Shown here piece after piece: positions 53,807-62,766 of a stretch of DNA of 64,000 nt. A program made the translations under genes and the position numbers. The notes below the pieces were generated by a model. It ran no database searches and had not been told where the DNA came from. It worked only from the letters and a program-made list of their open reading frames with translations. Location of the stretch: contig CAXTJQ010000005.1 in assembly GCA_964244725.1 (NCBI GenBank), forward strand, positions 1-64,000, given 5' to 3'. The stretch comes from Kumtagia sp964244725 (GTDB lineage: Bacteria; Pseudomonadota; Alphaproteobacteria; Rhizobiales; Rhizobiaceae). Every line of letters begins with the position of its first letter. The stretch's first letter is position 1.

Positions 53807-53879
53807 CTGCCTTTGCCTTTCCAGATTGTATTGCACAAGATGTGGTGGATATGCCCGCCACATTCAAGCACGGTTTGTG

Positions 53880-56800
53880 TCACGCCTGGGTGAGTCTCAC
53901 AAGCGCCTCGTCCATGGCGGATGCTGGGAGCGAGATGAGCCGCGGCGCGTCGGTAAACAGGAGGGCCGCCGAAACGTTCCGGCCCGGATAGATCGGCCGC
54001 AGCAGCGCGCGATACAGCGCAAGCTGCGTCGCATAGGCCGGCGGGATATCCGACAGCCCGCTTGGAGCAGGCCGGTTGGTCTTGTAGTCGACGATCATCA
54101 CCGCGTCGGCGGTCACGGCCAGCCGGTCGATCTTGCCGGAGACGGCGCGCGGTTGGCCGCGAACTTCGATGCGGCCCATCAGGGCGACTTCCGCACGGGA
54201 CCCGAGGGCGAACAACGGCGCGAAATCGGGCTCCTCCAGCACCGCGAAGATCGACGCCAGAGCCGCATCCCGCTCGTGGTCCGGCCAGCTTGACGCCGCC
54301 CGATTTAGGTAGCTGCGCGCAGCTCCGCGACGGCCGGCCGCCTCGATCTCCGGCAGGACCTGGAGCAGCTTGTGCAGGACGATGCCGCGCTCGATCGCAA
54401 AGCCCGGCTCGACGTCCGCGTCGAGCACCGGCGACCGCCCGGAAACGCTTTCGGCGCCGGCTTCGATGAAGAGCGACGACGCACCCGACGGCGCCAACGG
54501 ACGCGGCAGGTCGCGCGCCGGCTCCAGCGGACGGCGCAGAAACGATGGGAACTCGGTCGCAACCGTCGGAAAAGCAGGTACAAGCGGGGGGGCGGGTTGC
54601 GCGGCGTGATCGGCGACGCGGAACCGATGGACTTTACCCTCGAATACCGGATGATCGATCTCGGCGCTTTCAGCCGCGCCTTCGAGGGCCCGGCCGACGA
54701 TGGAATGCCACGTTCCGGGCTTGGGCGGCAACTTGCCGTGAAAACCGCAGACGATCAGCCTGTCCTCGGCGCGGGTCATCCCGACATAGAGCAGACGGCG
54801 GTACTCGTCGTCGGCGCGCTCGGCGATCTCGCGCTCGATCCGGCGCGCGATCGTTCCCGGCTGCTCGCCCGGCGCGCGCCAGAGATAGCCTTGCAGGGGA
54901 GACGCGCCGGCCGCCATGCGGAACGGCATTAGGCGCGGCAGGTGCGAGGCGCTGAACGGGCTCGACCCGCCGTCGACCAGGAAGACGACCGGCGCCTCCA
55001 GGCCCTTGGACGCATGGACCGTCATGATGCGGACCTCGTCGCGGGTCTGGTCCATCTCGCGCTTGATCTCGGGCGCGGCCGATTCGAGCGTCGCGAGGAA
55101 CGTCTCGAGGCCGGGCATGCCGACGCGCTCCTGGGCGAGCGCGAAATTCAGGAATTCGTCGAGGATATCGCCGGCTTCCGGGCCGAGCCGCGCGATCATC
55201 GTCGCCCGCACGCCGTCGCGCCCAAGCACGGCCGAGTAGAATTCGAACGGACGCTTGAAGGCGGCCTCGTTCACCCATCCCGCCAGCCGCGCGGCGACGG
55301 CGCTGCAGGCCGCGTCGATCTCAGCCCGCGCCCGCAACGACGCCGAGAGCGATGCGGCCTTGCCCCGCTCGGCGGCGAGTTCGTAGAGCGCGTCCTCGGA
55401 AAAGCCGAAGATCGGGCTGCGCAGCACCGCCGCCAGCGAAAGGTCGTCCTGCGGCTGCAGAAGGAACCGACCGAGTGCGATCATATCCTTGACGGCGATA
55501 TGCGCGGGCAGGCTCAGCCGATCGGCGCCAGCCACCGGGATATGCTTGTCCTTGAGGCTCCTGGACAGCGCGTTGACGAAGCTGCCGCGCTTGCGCACCA
55601 GCACGAGGACATCGCCGGGCGAAAGCCGCTTGCCCGATCCCTCGATGACCTCGTCGTTCAACAGCCAGTGTCGGATCGTCAGCGCGATGCTTTCGGCCAG
55701 CAACACGGCAGGCGCGGTCGCGTGGTCGATGGCTTGCGCCCAGTCGTCCGGCTCGTCGGCCGCCGTCATGCCGAGCGAGGGCCATAGTTCGACGTAACCG
55801 GGCGCACCGGCTCGCACCGCATTGTGCATGATGGGATCGCCGAACGTGTTGAGGCCGCGCCCCGCCGCGTCGTCGGCGAATACGGTGTCGACCGCCTTCA
55901 GCACATCCTCCGTGGACCGGAAGGACAGCGTCAGCTTGACATCCTCGAACCTGCCTTCGGCATCGCGCACCTTGGTGGCGAAGGCGGCGCCGCTTTGCGC
56001 GAAGGCCTCGGGCGCGGCGCCCTGGAAGGAGTAGATCGACTGCTTCTCGTCGCCGACCGCGAAGATCGTCCGGCGCACGCCGTCGCGCGCGCCCTTGCCG
56101 GCGAAGAACTCGTCGGCCAGCATCCGCACGACGCCCCACTGGTCGGGGCTGGTGTCCTGCGCCTCGTCGAGCAGGATATGGTCGATGCCCTTGTCGAGCT
56201 TGTAGAGCACCCAGGCGCTGGCGTTGTCGCGGGCGAACAGCCGGACGGTGCGGGTGATCAGGTCGTTGAAGTCGACGAAGCCGCGCGCCGCCTTGAGCTG
56301 TTCGTAACGGCCGATCAGCCAGTCGGCGATGGTCAGCGCTGCGCGGGTGTTGGCGAGCATCCGGAACAGCGCCAGCCGGTCGCAGACTTCGATGATGGCG
56401 GCCGCCGCCGCCGCATAGCGTTCGTCGATGTCGGGCAGGCGTGCGCGCATCGCCTTGGTGGCCAGGCTGCTCGACCCGTAGGCATCCCCGTCCGCCTTCA
56501 GGAACGCCTTTGCAAGCAGATTCAGGCGGGCGACAGGGTCCTGCTCGGCAAAGGCCTCGACCGCGAAGGGCACGACGTGCTTCAGCGGGGTGCGGGCGTC
56601 CGTCTCTTCCGCCGCGGCGGCATAGGCGGCGAAATAGGCCGTGGAAAAGCCCGGGAGCGGCCAGACGCCGGCCGCGATGGTCGAGGCGGTTTCATGGGGG
56701 GCAAGGCCGAATTCCTCGAACAAGGCGGCGTAGGGCGGTTCGTCGACCGCGACGCCGTCGAGGAAGGCGCGCAGGCCGTCGCGCTTGGCGACGATCTCCT

Positions 56801-57404
56801 TCAGCAGCGCGTCGAGACCCGCCTCGCCGCCGATATCGAGAACATCCGCGAAGGCCTCGACCAGGGGCCGCGCATCCGCGCCCATGGCGCCGGTCAGGAG
56901 TTCGCGCCGGGCCTGGCCGAACAACGCGTCCTCCATCAACGAATCCATCATCTCGAAATGCGCCGCGATGTTGGCTTCGAGGGGGAACTGGCGCAGCACC
57001 GATTCGCAGAAGGCGTGGATGGTCTGGATTTTGAGGCCGCCCGGCGTCTCCAGCGCCCGGGCGAAGAGCTGCCGCGCCAATGTCCTGCGCGCCTGCGTCG
57101 GCGGCGCGCCTTCGATTTCAGCGAGACGCCAATCGAGGGCCGCGTCGGTGAGGGTGGTCCATTGCGACAGCGTCGAAAAGACACGGTTCGACATGTTGGC
57201 GGCGGCGGCGCGCGTATAGGTCAGGCAGAGAATGCGGGCCGGGTCGGTGTCCTCCAGCAGAAGCCGGATGACGCGTTGCGACAGGACGTGGGTCTTGCCC
57301 GAACCGGCGTTGGCCGACACCCAGGCCGAGTGGCGCGGATCGGCGGCGCGCGCCTGGCTGTCGCGCGTCGCCTGCGGAACCGGGTATGTCCGCTTTTCGG
57401 TCAT
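53880..57404 (-). CDS. addA: AddA helicase-nuclease subunit
   Basis: An 1174-residue RecB-like UvrD helicase with a C-terminal PD-(D/E)XK nuclease that resects double-strand breaks for RecA. Walker A is ANAGSGKTHVLSQR (about residues 31-44), Walker B HILLDEAQDTSP, a later helicase motif VMTVHASKGLEAPVVFLVD-like segment, and the nuclease motif MIVDYKTNRPAP. ATG 57404 overlaps the addB stop (ATGA); the frame is open far upstream, but that part lies over addB and is not coding. Works with AddB. Confidence 0.95.
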   Translation of the reverse strand: MTEKRTYPVPQATRDSQARAADPRHSAWVSANAGSGKTHVLSQRVIRLLLEDTDPARILCLTYTRAAAANMSNRVFSTLSQWTTLTDAALDWRLAEIEGAPPTQARRTLARQLFARALETPGGLKIQTIHAFCESVLRQFPLEANIAAHFEMMDSLMEDALFGQARRELLTGAMGADARPLVEAFADVLDIGGEAGLDALLKEIVAKRDGLRAFLDGVAVDEPPYAALFEEFGLAPHETASTIAAGVWPLPGFSTAYFAAYAAAAEETDARTPLKHVVPFAVEAFAEQDPVARLNLLAKAFLKADGDAYGSSSLATKAMRARLPDIDERYAAAAAAIIEVCDRLALFRMLANTRAALTIADWLIGRYEQLKAARGFVDFNDLITRTVRLFARDNASAWVLYKLDKGIDHILLDEAQDTSPDQWGVVRMLADEFFAGKGARDGVRRTIFAVGDEKQSIYSFQGAAPEAFAQSGAAFATKVRDAEGRFEDVKLTLSFRSTEDVLKAVDTVFADDAAGRGLNTFGDPIMHNAVRAGAPGYVELWPSLGMTAADEPDDWAQAIDHATAPAVLLAESIALTIRHWLLNDEVIEGSGKRLSPGDVLVLVRKRGSFVNALSRSLKDKHIPVAGADRLSLPAHIAVKDMIALGRFLLQPQDDLSLAAVLRSPIFGFSEDALYELAAERGKAASLSASLRARAEIDAACSAVAARLAGWVNEAAFKRPFEFYSAVLGRDGVRATMIARLGPEAGDILDEFLNFALAQERVGMPGLETFLATLESAAPEIKREMDQTRDEVRIMTVHASKGLEAPVVFLVDGGSSPFSASHLPRLMPFRMAAGASPLQGYLWRAPGEQPGTIARRIEREIAERADDEYRRLLYVGMTRAEDRLIVCGFHGKLPPKPGTWHSIVGRALEGAAESAEIDHPVFEGKVHRFRVADHAAQPAPPLVPAFPTVATEFPSFLRRPLEPARDLPRPLAPSGASSLFIEAGAESVSGRSPVLDADVEPGFAIERGIVLHKLLQVLPEIEAAGRRGAARSYLNRAASSWPDHERDAALASIFAVLEEPDFAPLFALGSRAEVALMGRIEVRGQPRAVSGKIDRLAVTADAVMIVDYKTNRPAPSGLSDIPPAYATQLALYRALLRPIYPGRNVSAALLFTDAPRLISLPASAMDEALVRLTQA

Positions 57405-60400
57405 TCCAGAGCCGCCTCGCCGGCATCCTCGCCGCCGGCCGACCATTCGAGCACGCGCGCCAGATGATCGTAGTCGCCGTCGGTATCGTTCTCGCGGAAG
57501 GGCAGCGCCCGCGACAGGTAGCCCATGGCGGGCCGCGCATAACGGTCGAGCAGTCGTCCCAGCCGCGCCCACGCCTCCTCGGCGAGGTCGGGTCCGGATC
57601 GAAGGCTCTTCCCGATTTGGAGAATCGATTCGGGAATCACCTCGCCGTTGGCCTTGAGGCGGATATAGGCAAGATCGGCCGGATCGCGCCTGCCGAGCAC
57701 GTCGAAGGCTCCGCGCAGCAGCAGCGCGCCCTCGAGCGCCAGTTGCGGCGCGATGAGGCGATGCGCCTGCGTCTTCGACGGCGATGTCCCGGTCTTGTAG
57801 TCGATGATGTCGGCCATGCCGCCCGGCAGCACGTCGATGCGGTCGGCATAGCCGGACAGCGTGACGCCGCTCGCGCCGACAGGCGTCGGCCTGGCGCGCG
57901 CCTCCGGATGGCGCTGCAGGACGGCGTTGGCGCGATCGTTTTCCCAGGCGACGACATTGGCGGCGAGCTTGACGAAACGCGGCCACCACACGGCGAAGAT
58001 GTCCGCGGGCAAAGCCGCCTCCTCGAAACAGGCGCGGCCGATCTCGATCAGGCGCGGCGCGGCGTCGGCGGCGGACGGGTCGATCCCGGCGGCGGAGAAC
58101 CGATGCAGGACGGCGTGCATCAGCGTCCCGCGCTCGGCGGCCCCCGGATCGCGCACCAGCGGATCGAGCGCATGCAGGCGCAGGATGCGTCGCGCGTAGA
58201 TGGCGTAAGGATCGCGGCGCAGCGTCTCGATCTCGGTCACCGAGAAATGCCGCGGCCGGGCGTCGAGCGGCGGCTTGGGATTCGGCCGACTGACGGGGTC
58301 GACGGCCGGACCAGCGTCCATGGCGCGCGCCAGCGCCAGGATCGCATCGCCGCGTCCGCGCATCGCCGCGACCTGGTCGGGACCGGCGAAGGCCGCGATG
58401 CGCTGCAGCCAGCGCGACGCGACCGCCGGGGCATCGCCGGAGCGGCCGGCGCGGCTGAGGATGACGTCCTCGACGCCGAGCGCCATCTGGAGATCGTGCG
58501 CGGCCTGGCCGATGCGGCGCTCGGGCGGTTCGAGGTCGATGTCGCTCTTCATCATCCGCGACATGAAGCGGTCGGCGACCGCGCGGCGCGGCCATGCGCC
58601 TTCGTTGAGGCCGCCGACCACCAGCGTGTCGGGCGACAGCAGCCGCGCTTCGAGCGCGCCCCAGATCGCCACGCGGGCATCGGAGCCCTGCGCCGGCTTG
58701 ACGATCTCGGCGGCGAGCAGCGCGTCGAGCACGGCAGGCCACTCAGCCGGCTCGACATCGAACCCCGCCTCGGCCGCCAGCGCACCACGCAGGAATTCCG
58801 CGAGTTTTTGGCCGTTATCGCCCTGGTAGAGGCGTTCGACGCCGCCATCGGCGTCGCGCGCGAGATTTTCCAGCGCCATGACGCTCGTTCGCAGGATTTC
58901 GGCGAGGCTGACGAGCGGGCGGGCGGCAAGATCGGCAAGCGGCGCCAGCGCCGTCTCCATGGCGCGGCAGACGGTTTGCGCATCCTCGATGCCCGCGACC
59001 GACAGGCGGTCGAGCCAGAACGGCGGACGGGCATCCCCGCCAAGCGCGGCCAGCCGCGTTCGAAAAAGGTCCCCCATCCGCGTGGCGTCGGGGCGGACGC
59101 AACCGCCGCGCAGCGCGACCAGTTCGACGAGTTCGACGCCGCGTCGCACCCGCTGGCGATCAAGCCCGAGCGAGAGCAGCGGGTGCTTGAGGAAAGCGAG
59201 CAGCGGCAGAGGATCGCCCGGCGCATGCACCACGGCGGCCGTCAGCCGCATCAGGGTTGCGGGCGGCGTGGAGGACAGCGGCGTCCCGCCGGAATCGTCG
59301 GCGCGGATGCCGAAGCGCAGGAGCTCGGCCGACACGCGGCGCGCGAGGTCGCGGTCGCCGGTCACCAGCGCCGCCGTCCGTCCCGGCGTTTCGATAGCCA
59401 AGCGCAGCGCGATGGCGATCGCGGCGGCCTCGTCGCGTTCGTTGGCGGCCTCGACCAGCGTCACGCCGGACAGCGCGTCGGTCATGGCCTGCGCCCCCAT
59501 CTCGCCGCGCCTGCCTACCCAGCCGTCGGTCGTGTCGGCTGGACGCAGCGCCTCGGCGACGATCCGCGCGCGCAAGACCTTGGCATCGGCGGGTTCGCCG
59601 ATTTCCTCGACCTCGGCGCGGTCGATCCCGATGCGGCGCAACAGTTTGACGAGGCCGAACTGCGGATGGCCGAGAACGGCCGGCTCCGGCGCTGGTCCGT
59701 TGAGGACCGCCCAGGAGCGGTCGTCCATGCCGCAATCCAGTCCTGGCAGGACGACCGCGCCGCCGCGAAGCCTTGAAATCGTCGCCAGAAGCGTCGCTGT
59801 GGCTGGTATGGAGCCGGTCGACCCCGCGGCGATGACCGGTCCGGGCGGCGGGTTGGCCGTCAGCCGCGCGGCTTCGGCGAGGATCGCGGCGTTGCGGTGC
59901 GCCGCCGGATTGGAACGTCGCCGTTCGGCCAGCGCCTCGGGCCAGCGCCGGGTGACGATCTCCAGGAATTCGAGCGTGACCTGCCACCAGCCGGCCAGTT
60001 CGCCCTCGACCAAATCCTTCAACTTCGACCAGCCGGCGCCTTCCGTCTCGACCTCGTCGACGAGGTCGGCCAGGTCGCGCGCCAGCCAGATCGCGTCGGC
60101 GGCCGATGCCGGCACGATGAACTCCTCCGCGAACTTCTCGGCGACGAAATCCGGCAGACCCTTTTTCCAGGCGCGGACCAGCGGCGCCAGCAGCAGCAGC
60201 CGGTCGATCGCGGCGATCGGCGGATCGAGGTCGGCGGCGGCTTCCGCCCGCCGCAGGAACAGCGCGTCGTCCCCGTCGAATTCGCCGAGCGGGCGGATCG
60301 TCGGCAGGATCGCCGACGCGCCGCCGGCCCGGTCCATGAACACCCCGCGCAATTCGCGCGCCGCCCTGCGCGTCGGCACGTAGAGGGTGACGGCGGCCAG

Positions 60401-60529
60401 CGCCAGCGGGTCGCCGTCATGGCGGAAACCATCGACGAGCCGGCCCGACAGGAGCGCGTCGGCGAGCGTCGGCAGGAATGGCGCGCCGGGCGGGATCGAG
60501 AGGACGCGCGGGGCGGACCGGAGCGTCAT
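57401..60529 (-). CDS. addB: AddB helicase-nuclease subunit
   Basis: A 1042-residue partner of AddA in the alphaproteobacterial type of AddAB. FLPTLADALL start, TLYVPTRRAARELR, and a C-terminal nuclease-like motif MADIIDYKTGTSP are seen. The four cysteines that hold an Fe-S cluster in Bacillus AddB are not apparent. ATG 60529 overlaps the stop of the murU-like gene (ATGA), so murU-like, addB and addA form one coupled unit. Confidence 0.93.
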   Translation of the reverse strand: MTLRSAPRVLSIPPGAPFLPTLADALLSGRLVDGFRHDGDPLALAAVTLYVPTRRAARELRGVFMDRAGGASAILPTIRPLGEFDGDDALFLRRAEAAADLDPPIAAIDRLLLLAPLVRAWKKGLPDFVAEKFAEEFIVPASAADAIWLARDLADLVDEVETEGAGWSKLKDLVEGELAGWWQVTLEFLEIVTRRWPEALAERRRSNPAAHRNAAILAEAARLTANPPPGPVIAAGSTGSIPATATLLATISRLRGGAVVLPGLDCGMDDRSWAVLNGPAPEPAVLGHPQFGLVKLLRRIGIDRAEVEEIGEPADAKVLRARIVAEALRPADTTDGWVGRRGEMGAQAMTDALSGVTLVEAANERDEAAAIAIALRLAIETPGRTAALVTGDRDLARRVSAELLRFGIRADDSGGTPLSSTPPATLMRLTAAVVHAPGDPLPLLAFLKHPLLSLGLDRQRVRRGVELVELVALRGGCVRPDATRMGDLFRTRLAALGGDARPPFWLDRLSVAGIEDAQTVCRAMETALAPLADLAARPLVSLAEILRTSVMALENLARDADGGVERLYQGDNGQKLAEFLRGALAAEAGFDVEPAEWPAVLDALLAAEIVKPAQGSDARVAIWGALEARLLSPDTLVVGGLNEGAWPRRAVADRFMSRMMKSDIDLEPPERRIGQAAHDLQMALGVEDVILSRAGRSGDAPAVASRWLQRIAAFAGPDQVAAMRGRGDAILALARAMDAGPAVDPVSRPNPKPPLDARPRHFSVTEIETLRRDPYAIYARRILRLHALDPLVRDPGAAERGTLMHAVLHRFSAAGIDPSAADAAPRLIEIGRACFEEAALPADIFAVWWPRFVKLAANVVAWENDRANAVLQRHPEARARPTPVGASGVTLSGYADRIDVLPGGMADIIDYKTGTSPSKTQAHRLIAPQLALEGALLLRGAFDVLGRRDPADLAYIRLKANGEVIPESILQIGKSLRSGPDLAEEAWARLGRLLDRYARPAMGYLSRALPFRENDTDGDYDHLARVLEWSAGGEDAGEAALE

Positions 60530-61257
60530 GGGCTCGCGGTCGGCGCCCGCGCGACGGCGGCCTCGGCGTCTGGAATAGCCTCGGGCGCGCCGACGGTGAT
60601 CCAGCTTCCATCGATGGCCAGGCCGAACAGGCGGCCCACGGCGATCGCGGCGTCGAAATAGCGGTTGAGGGAATGCGGGGTCGCGGATGCGCCCGTGAAC
60701 TGGCGCGGATCGAGGATCGCCGCGCCGGCATAGATCAAACCGGCCGGGTCGTTGCGCGCGCGGCCAAGGCGTCCTTCGCCGTCGACAAGGAAATCCGTGC
60801 CGCCGCTGTGGCCGGTCGCCGATCGCCGATCGCAAAGCATCAGCAGACCATCCATCCGCGCGCCGTCCCATGCAAGCGCAAGGCGCTCGAGATTGGGCTG
60901 CGCCCGGTCGATCCAGAACGTGTCCGCGTTCAGCACGAAGAATGGGTCGCCGCCAAGGTCGGGCAGCGCCTTGACGATCCCGCCGGCGGAGTCGAGCAGC
61001 GCGTCGCGCTCGTCGGAGATCACGATCTCCAGATCGCTTCGCGCGGACAGATGGGCGACGATCGCGTCGGGCAAATAGTGGACGTTGACCACCGCTTTCC
61101 TCACACCTGCCGCCACGAGGCTGTCCAGCCCCCAGTCGAGCAAGGTCTTGCCGGCGATCCTGACCAACGGTTTGGGGATGATGTCGGTGATCGGCCGCAT
61201 CCGCTTGCCGAGACCTGCGGCAAGCACCATCGCGACCTTCGGAACCACGCCGCTCAC
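60526..61257 (-). CDS. murU: Nucleotidyltransferase, probable MurNAc-1-phosphate uridylyltransferase
   Basis: A 243-residue NTP-transferase. AMVLAAGLGKRMRPITDIIPKPLV is the nucleotide-binding start (G-x-G-x-R and Lys), ADTFWIDR holds the metal Asp, and GGTDFLVDGEGRLG, AGAAILDPRQF follow. The sequence fits MurU, which makes UDP-MurNAc from MurNAc-1-phosphate in cell-wall recycling. The upstream gene contains the AmgK-like kinase that would supply its substrate. ATGA overlaps on both sides show a tight operon. Confidence 0.8.
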   Translation of the reverse strand: MSGVVPKVAMVLAAGLGKRMRPITDIIPKPLVRIAGKTLLDWGLDSLVAAGVRKAVVNVHYLPDAIVAHLSARSDLEIVISDERDALLDSAGGIVKALPDLGGDPFFVLNADTFWIDRAQPNLERLALAWDGARMDGLLMLCDRRSATGHSGGTDFLVDGEGRLGRARNDPAGLIYAGAAILDPRQFTGASATPHSLNRYFDAAIAVGRLFGLAIDGSWITVGAPEAIPDAEAAVARAPTASP

Positions 61258-62759
61258 GCCCGCTCCGACAGCAGGCCGTAGCGTTCGTAGAGCGATGCGA
61301 GCGGCGCCAGGACGGGGTGCGCAAACGCCCGATGGACATAGTCGCGAATACGCGGCAGGTGGGCGAGATAAGCCGGCTTGCCATCGCGCTGTGCGAGGCG
61401 CACGAAAATGCCGAGAACCTTCGTGTTGCGCTGCGCGGCCGTGATCGCATAAGCCGCGCGGAAGCCTTCCAGGTCGAAGTCGCCTCCCGCTTGGCGCGCC
61501 GCCACGTAAGCGGCGACCGTCGCCGTCTCGATGTCCGGGGAGACGTCGGCGCGGGCGTCCATGGCGAGCGCCGCGACATCGTAGGCGGACGGCCCGATCA
61601 ACGCGTCCTGGAAGTCGAGGACGCCCAGCCTGTCATGGCCGGCCCGCCCGCCGCGCCAGACGATGTTGGGCGAATGGAAATCGCGCAGCACGATGCTGGT
61701 CTCGGCGCTGTCCAACCGGTCGAAAAGCGCGTTCCAGACCGCCGCGAAGTCGGCGCGCAACGCCTCGTCGACCGACGCTCCCGTCTGCCAGGGCACATAC
61801 CAGTCGAGGAGCAGGTCGACCTCGATCATCAGCGCTTCGCGGTCGAAATGCGGGATGTCGTGCATCAGGCCTGGCGCGGCTTCGATACGCCGCGCCCATT
61901 GCTTTTCGTGAATCATCGCCAGCAGTTCGGCCGCGGCGACATATCGCTCGACGATCGGACGCCGGTTGGATCCCAGAAAATTCTCCGTTCCGAGATGATC
62001 CATCAGAACGAAGCCGGCTTGCGGGTCGGCGGCCCGGATCTTCGGCACGCTAACGCCGCCCTCGGCCAGCGCCGCATCGACGGCCAGGAAGGCGGCAACC
62101 GTCCGCGCGGTATGCGCGATGACCGCGTAGGGTTTGCCGTCGCGCACAGGGGGGCCCAGGATCAAGGAAGGCGAATCCATCAGAACGAGCGTCGATTCGT
62201 CGGCTGAGGAAATCAGTTCGTAGGCGCGCGCGGACGCGTCGCCTGGAAAGGGGGCCCGGTCCGCCTCGCCATGACCGGCCTTCGCGAGAAACGCCCTGAT
62301 CGCCAGCGTCCGCGCGATGCGGTCGAAAGCCTCGCGGTGGGCCGTGATCGTCGCCCCGCGCGTAGCGTCGTGCGCAAGTTTGACCATGATGGCGGTCGAC
62401 GGAAGGCGCGGGCCGGCTTTCTCTGGCCACTCCATCAGGACGGCGTTTTCGGAGAGCGTCTCGTCCAGTCCAAGTTCGTCCAGTTCAGCCGGCGCGCCGA
62501 GGCGGTAGAGATCGAAATGGGCGAGCGGGATGCGGCCGTCATAGGTTTGGACAAGGGTAAACGTCGGGCTCGGCACGTCGAGGTCGTCGTCGCCGGCATT
62601 GGCGCGGATGAGCGCCCGCGCCAGCGTGGTCTTGCCCGCGCCGAGGTCGCCCGACAGGGCGACGACATCGCCCGGCCGCAGCGCGAGCGCCAGGTCCTGG
62701 CCGAGCCGGCCTGTCGCGGCCTCGTCGGGCAGCGGCAGCGCCAGGGTATTTTCGTCCAT
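61254..62759 (-). CDS. tsaE: Fusion of TsaE (t6A synthesis ATPase) and AmgK-like sugar kinase
   Basis: A 501-residue two-domain protein. Residues about 1-150 are TsaE: the P-loop LSGDLGAGKTTLARAL, SPTFTLVQTYDG and HFDLYRLG; TsaE helps make the t6A modification in tRNA. Residues about 165-500 are an APH-type kinase with VLRDFHSPNIVWRGG (catalytic Asp) and VLDFQDALIGPSAYDV (metal Asp), close to AmgK, the anomeric MurNAc/GlcNAc kinase. The fusion and the neighbouring murU-like gene suggest a peptidoglycan-recycling kinase. ATG 62759; the earlier open frame overlaps the kinase gene upstream. Confidence 0.9.
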   Translation of the reverse strand: MDENTLALPLPDEAATGRLGQDLALALRPGDVVALSGDLGAGKTTLARALIRANAGDDDLDVPSPTFTLVQTYDGRIPLAHFDLYRLGAPAELDELGLDETLSENAVLMEWPEKAGPRLPSTAIMVKLAHDATRGATITAHREAFDRIARTLAIRAFLAKAGHGEADRAPFPGDASARAYELISSADESTLVLMDSPSLILGPPVRDGKPYAVIAHTARTVAAFLAVDAALAEGGVSVPKIRAADPQAGFVLMDHLGTENFLGSNRRPIVERYVAAAELLAMIHEKQWARRIEAAPGLMHDIPHFDREALMIEVDLLLDWYVPWQTGASVDEALRADFAAVWNALFDRLDSAETSIVLRDFHSPNIVWRGGRAGHDRLGVLDFQDALIGPSAYDVAALAMDARADVSPDIETATVAAYVAARQAGGDFDLEGFRAAYAITAAQRNTKVLGIFVRLAQRDGKPAYLAHLPRIRDYVHRAFAHPVLAPLASLYERYGLLSERA

Positions 62760-62766
62760 CGCCGCC

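Noticed and set aside
57405..58742. Upstream extension of the addA frame (total 1620 codons)
   Set aside because: The extra 446 codons lie over addB in another frame; the ATGA junction and Walker motif position give the real start at 57404.
57386..59776. Plus-strand open frame of 796 codons opposite addB
   Set aside because: Shadow of addB; composition is that of antisense GC-rich DNA.
60530..61579. Upstream extension of the addB frame over the murU-like gene
   Set aside because: The murU-like gene is clear in another frame and the ATGA overlap fixes the addB start at 60529.
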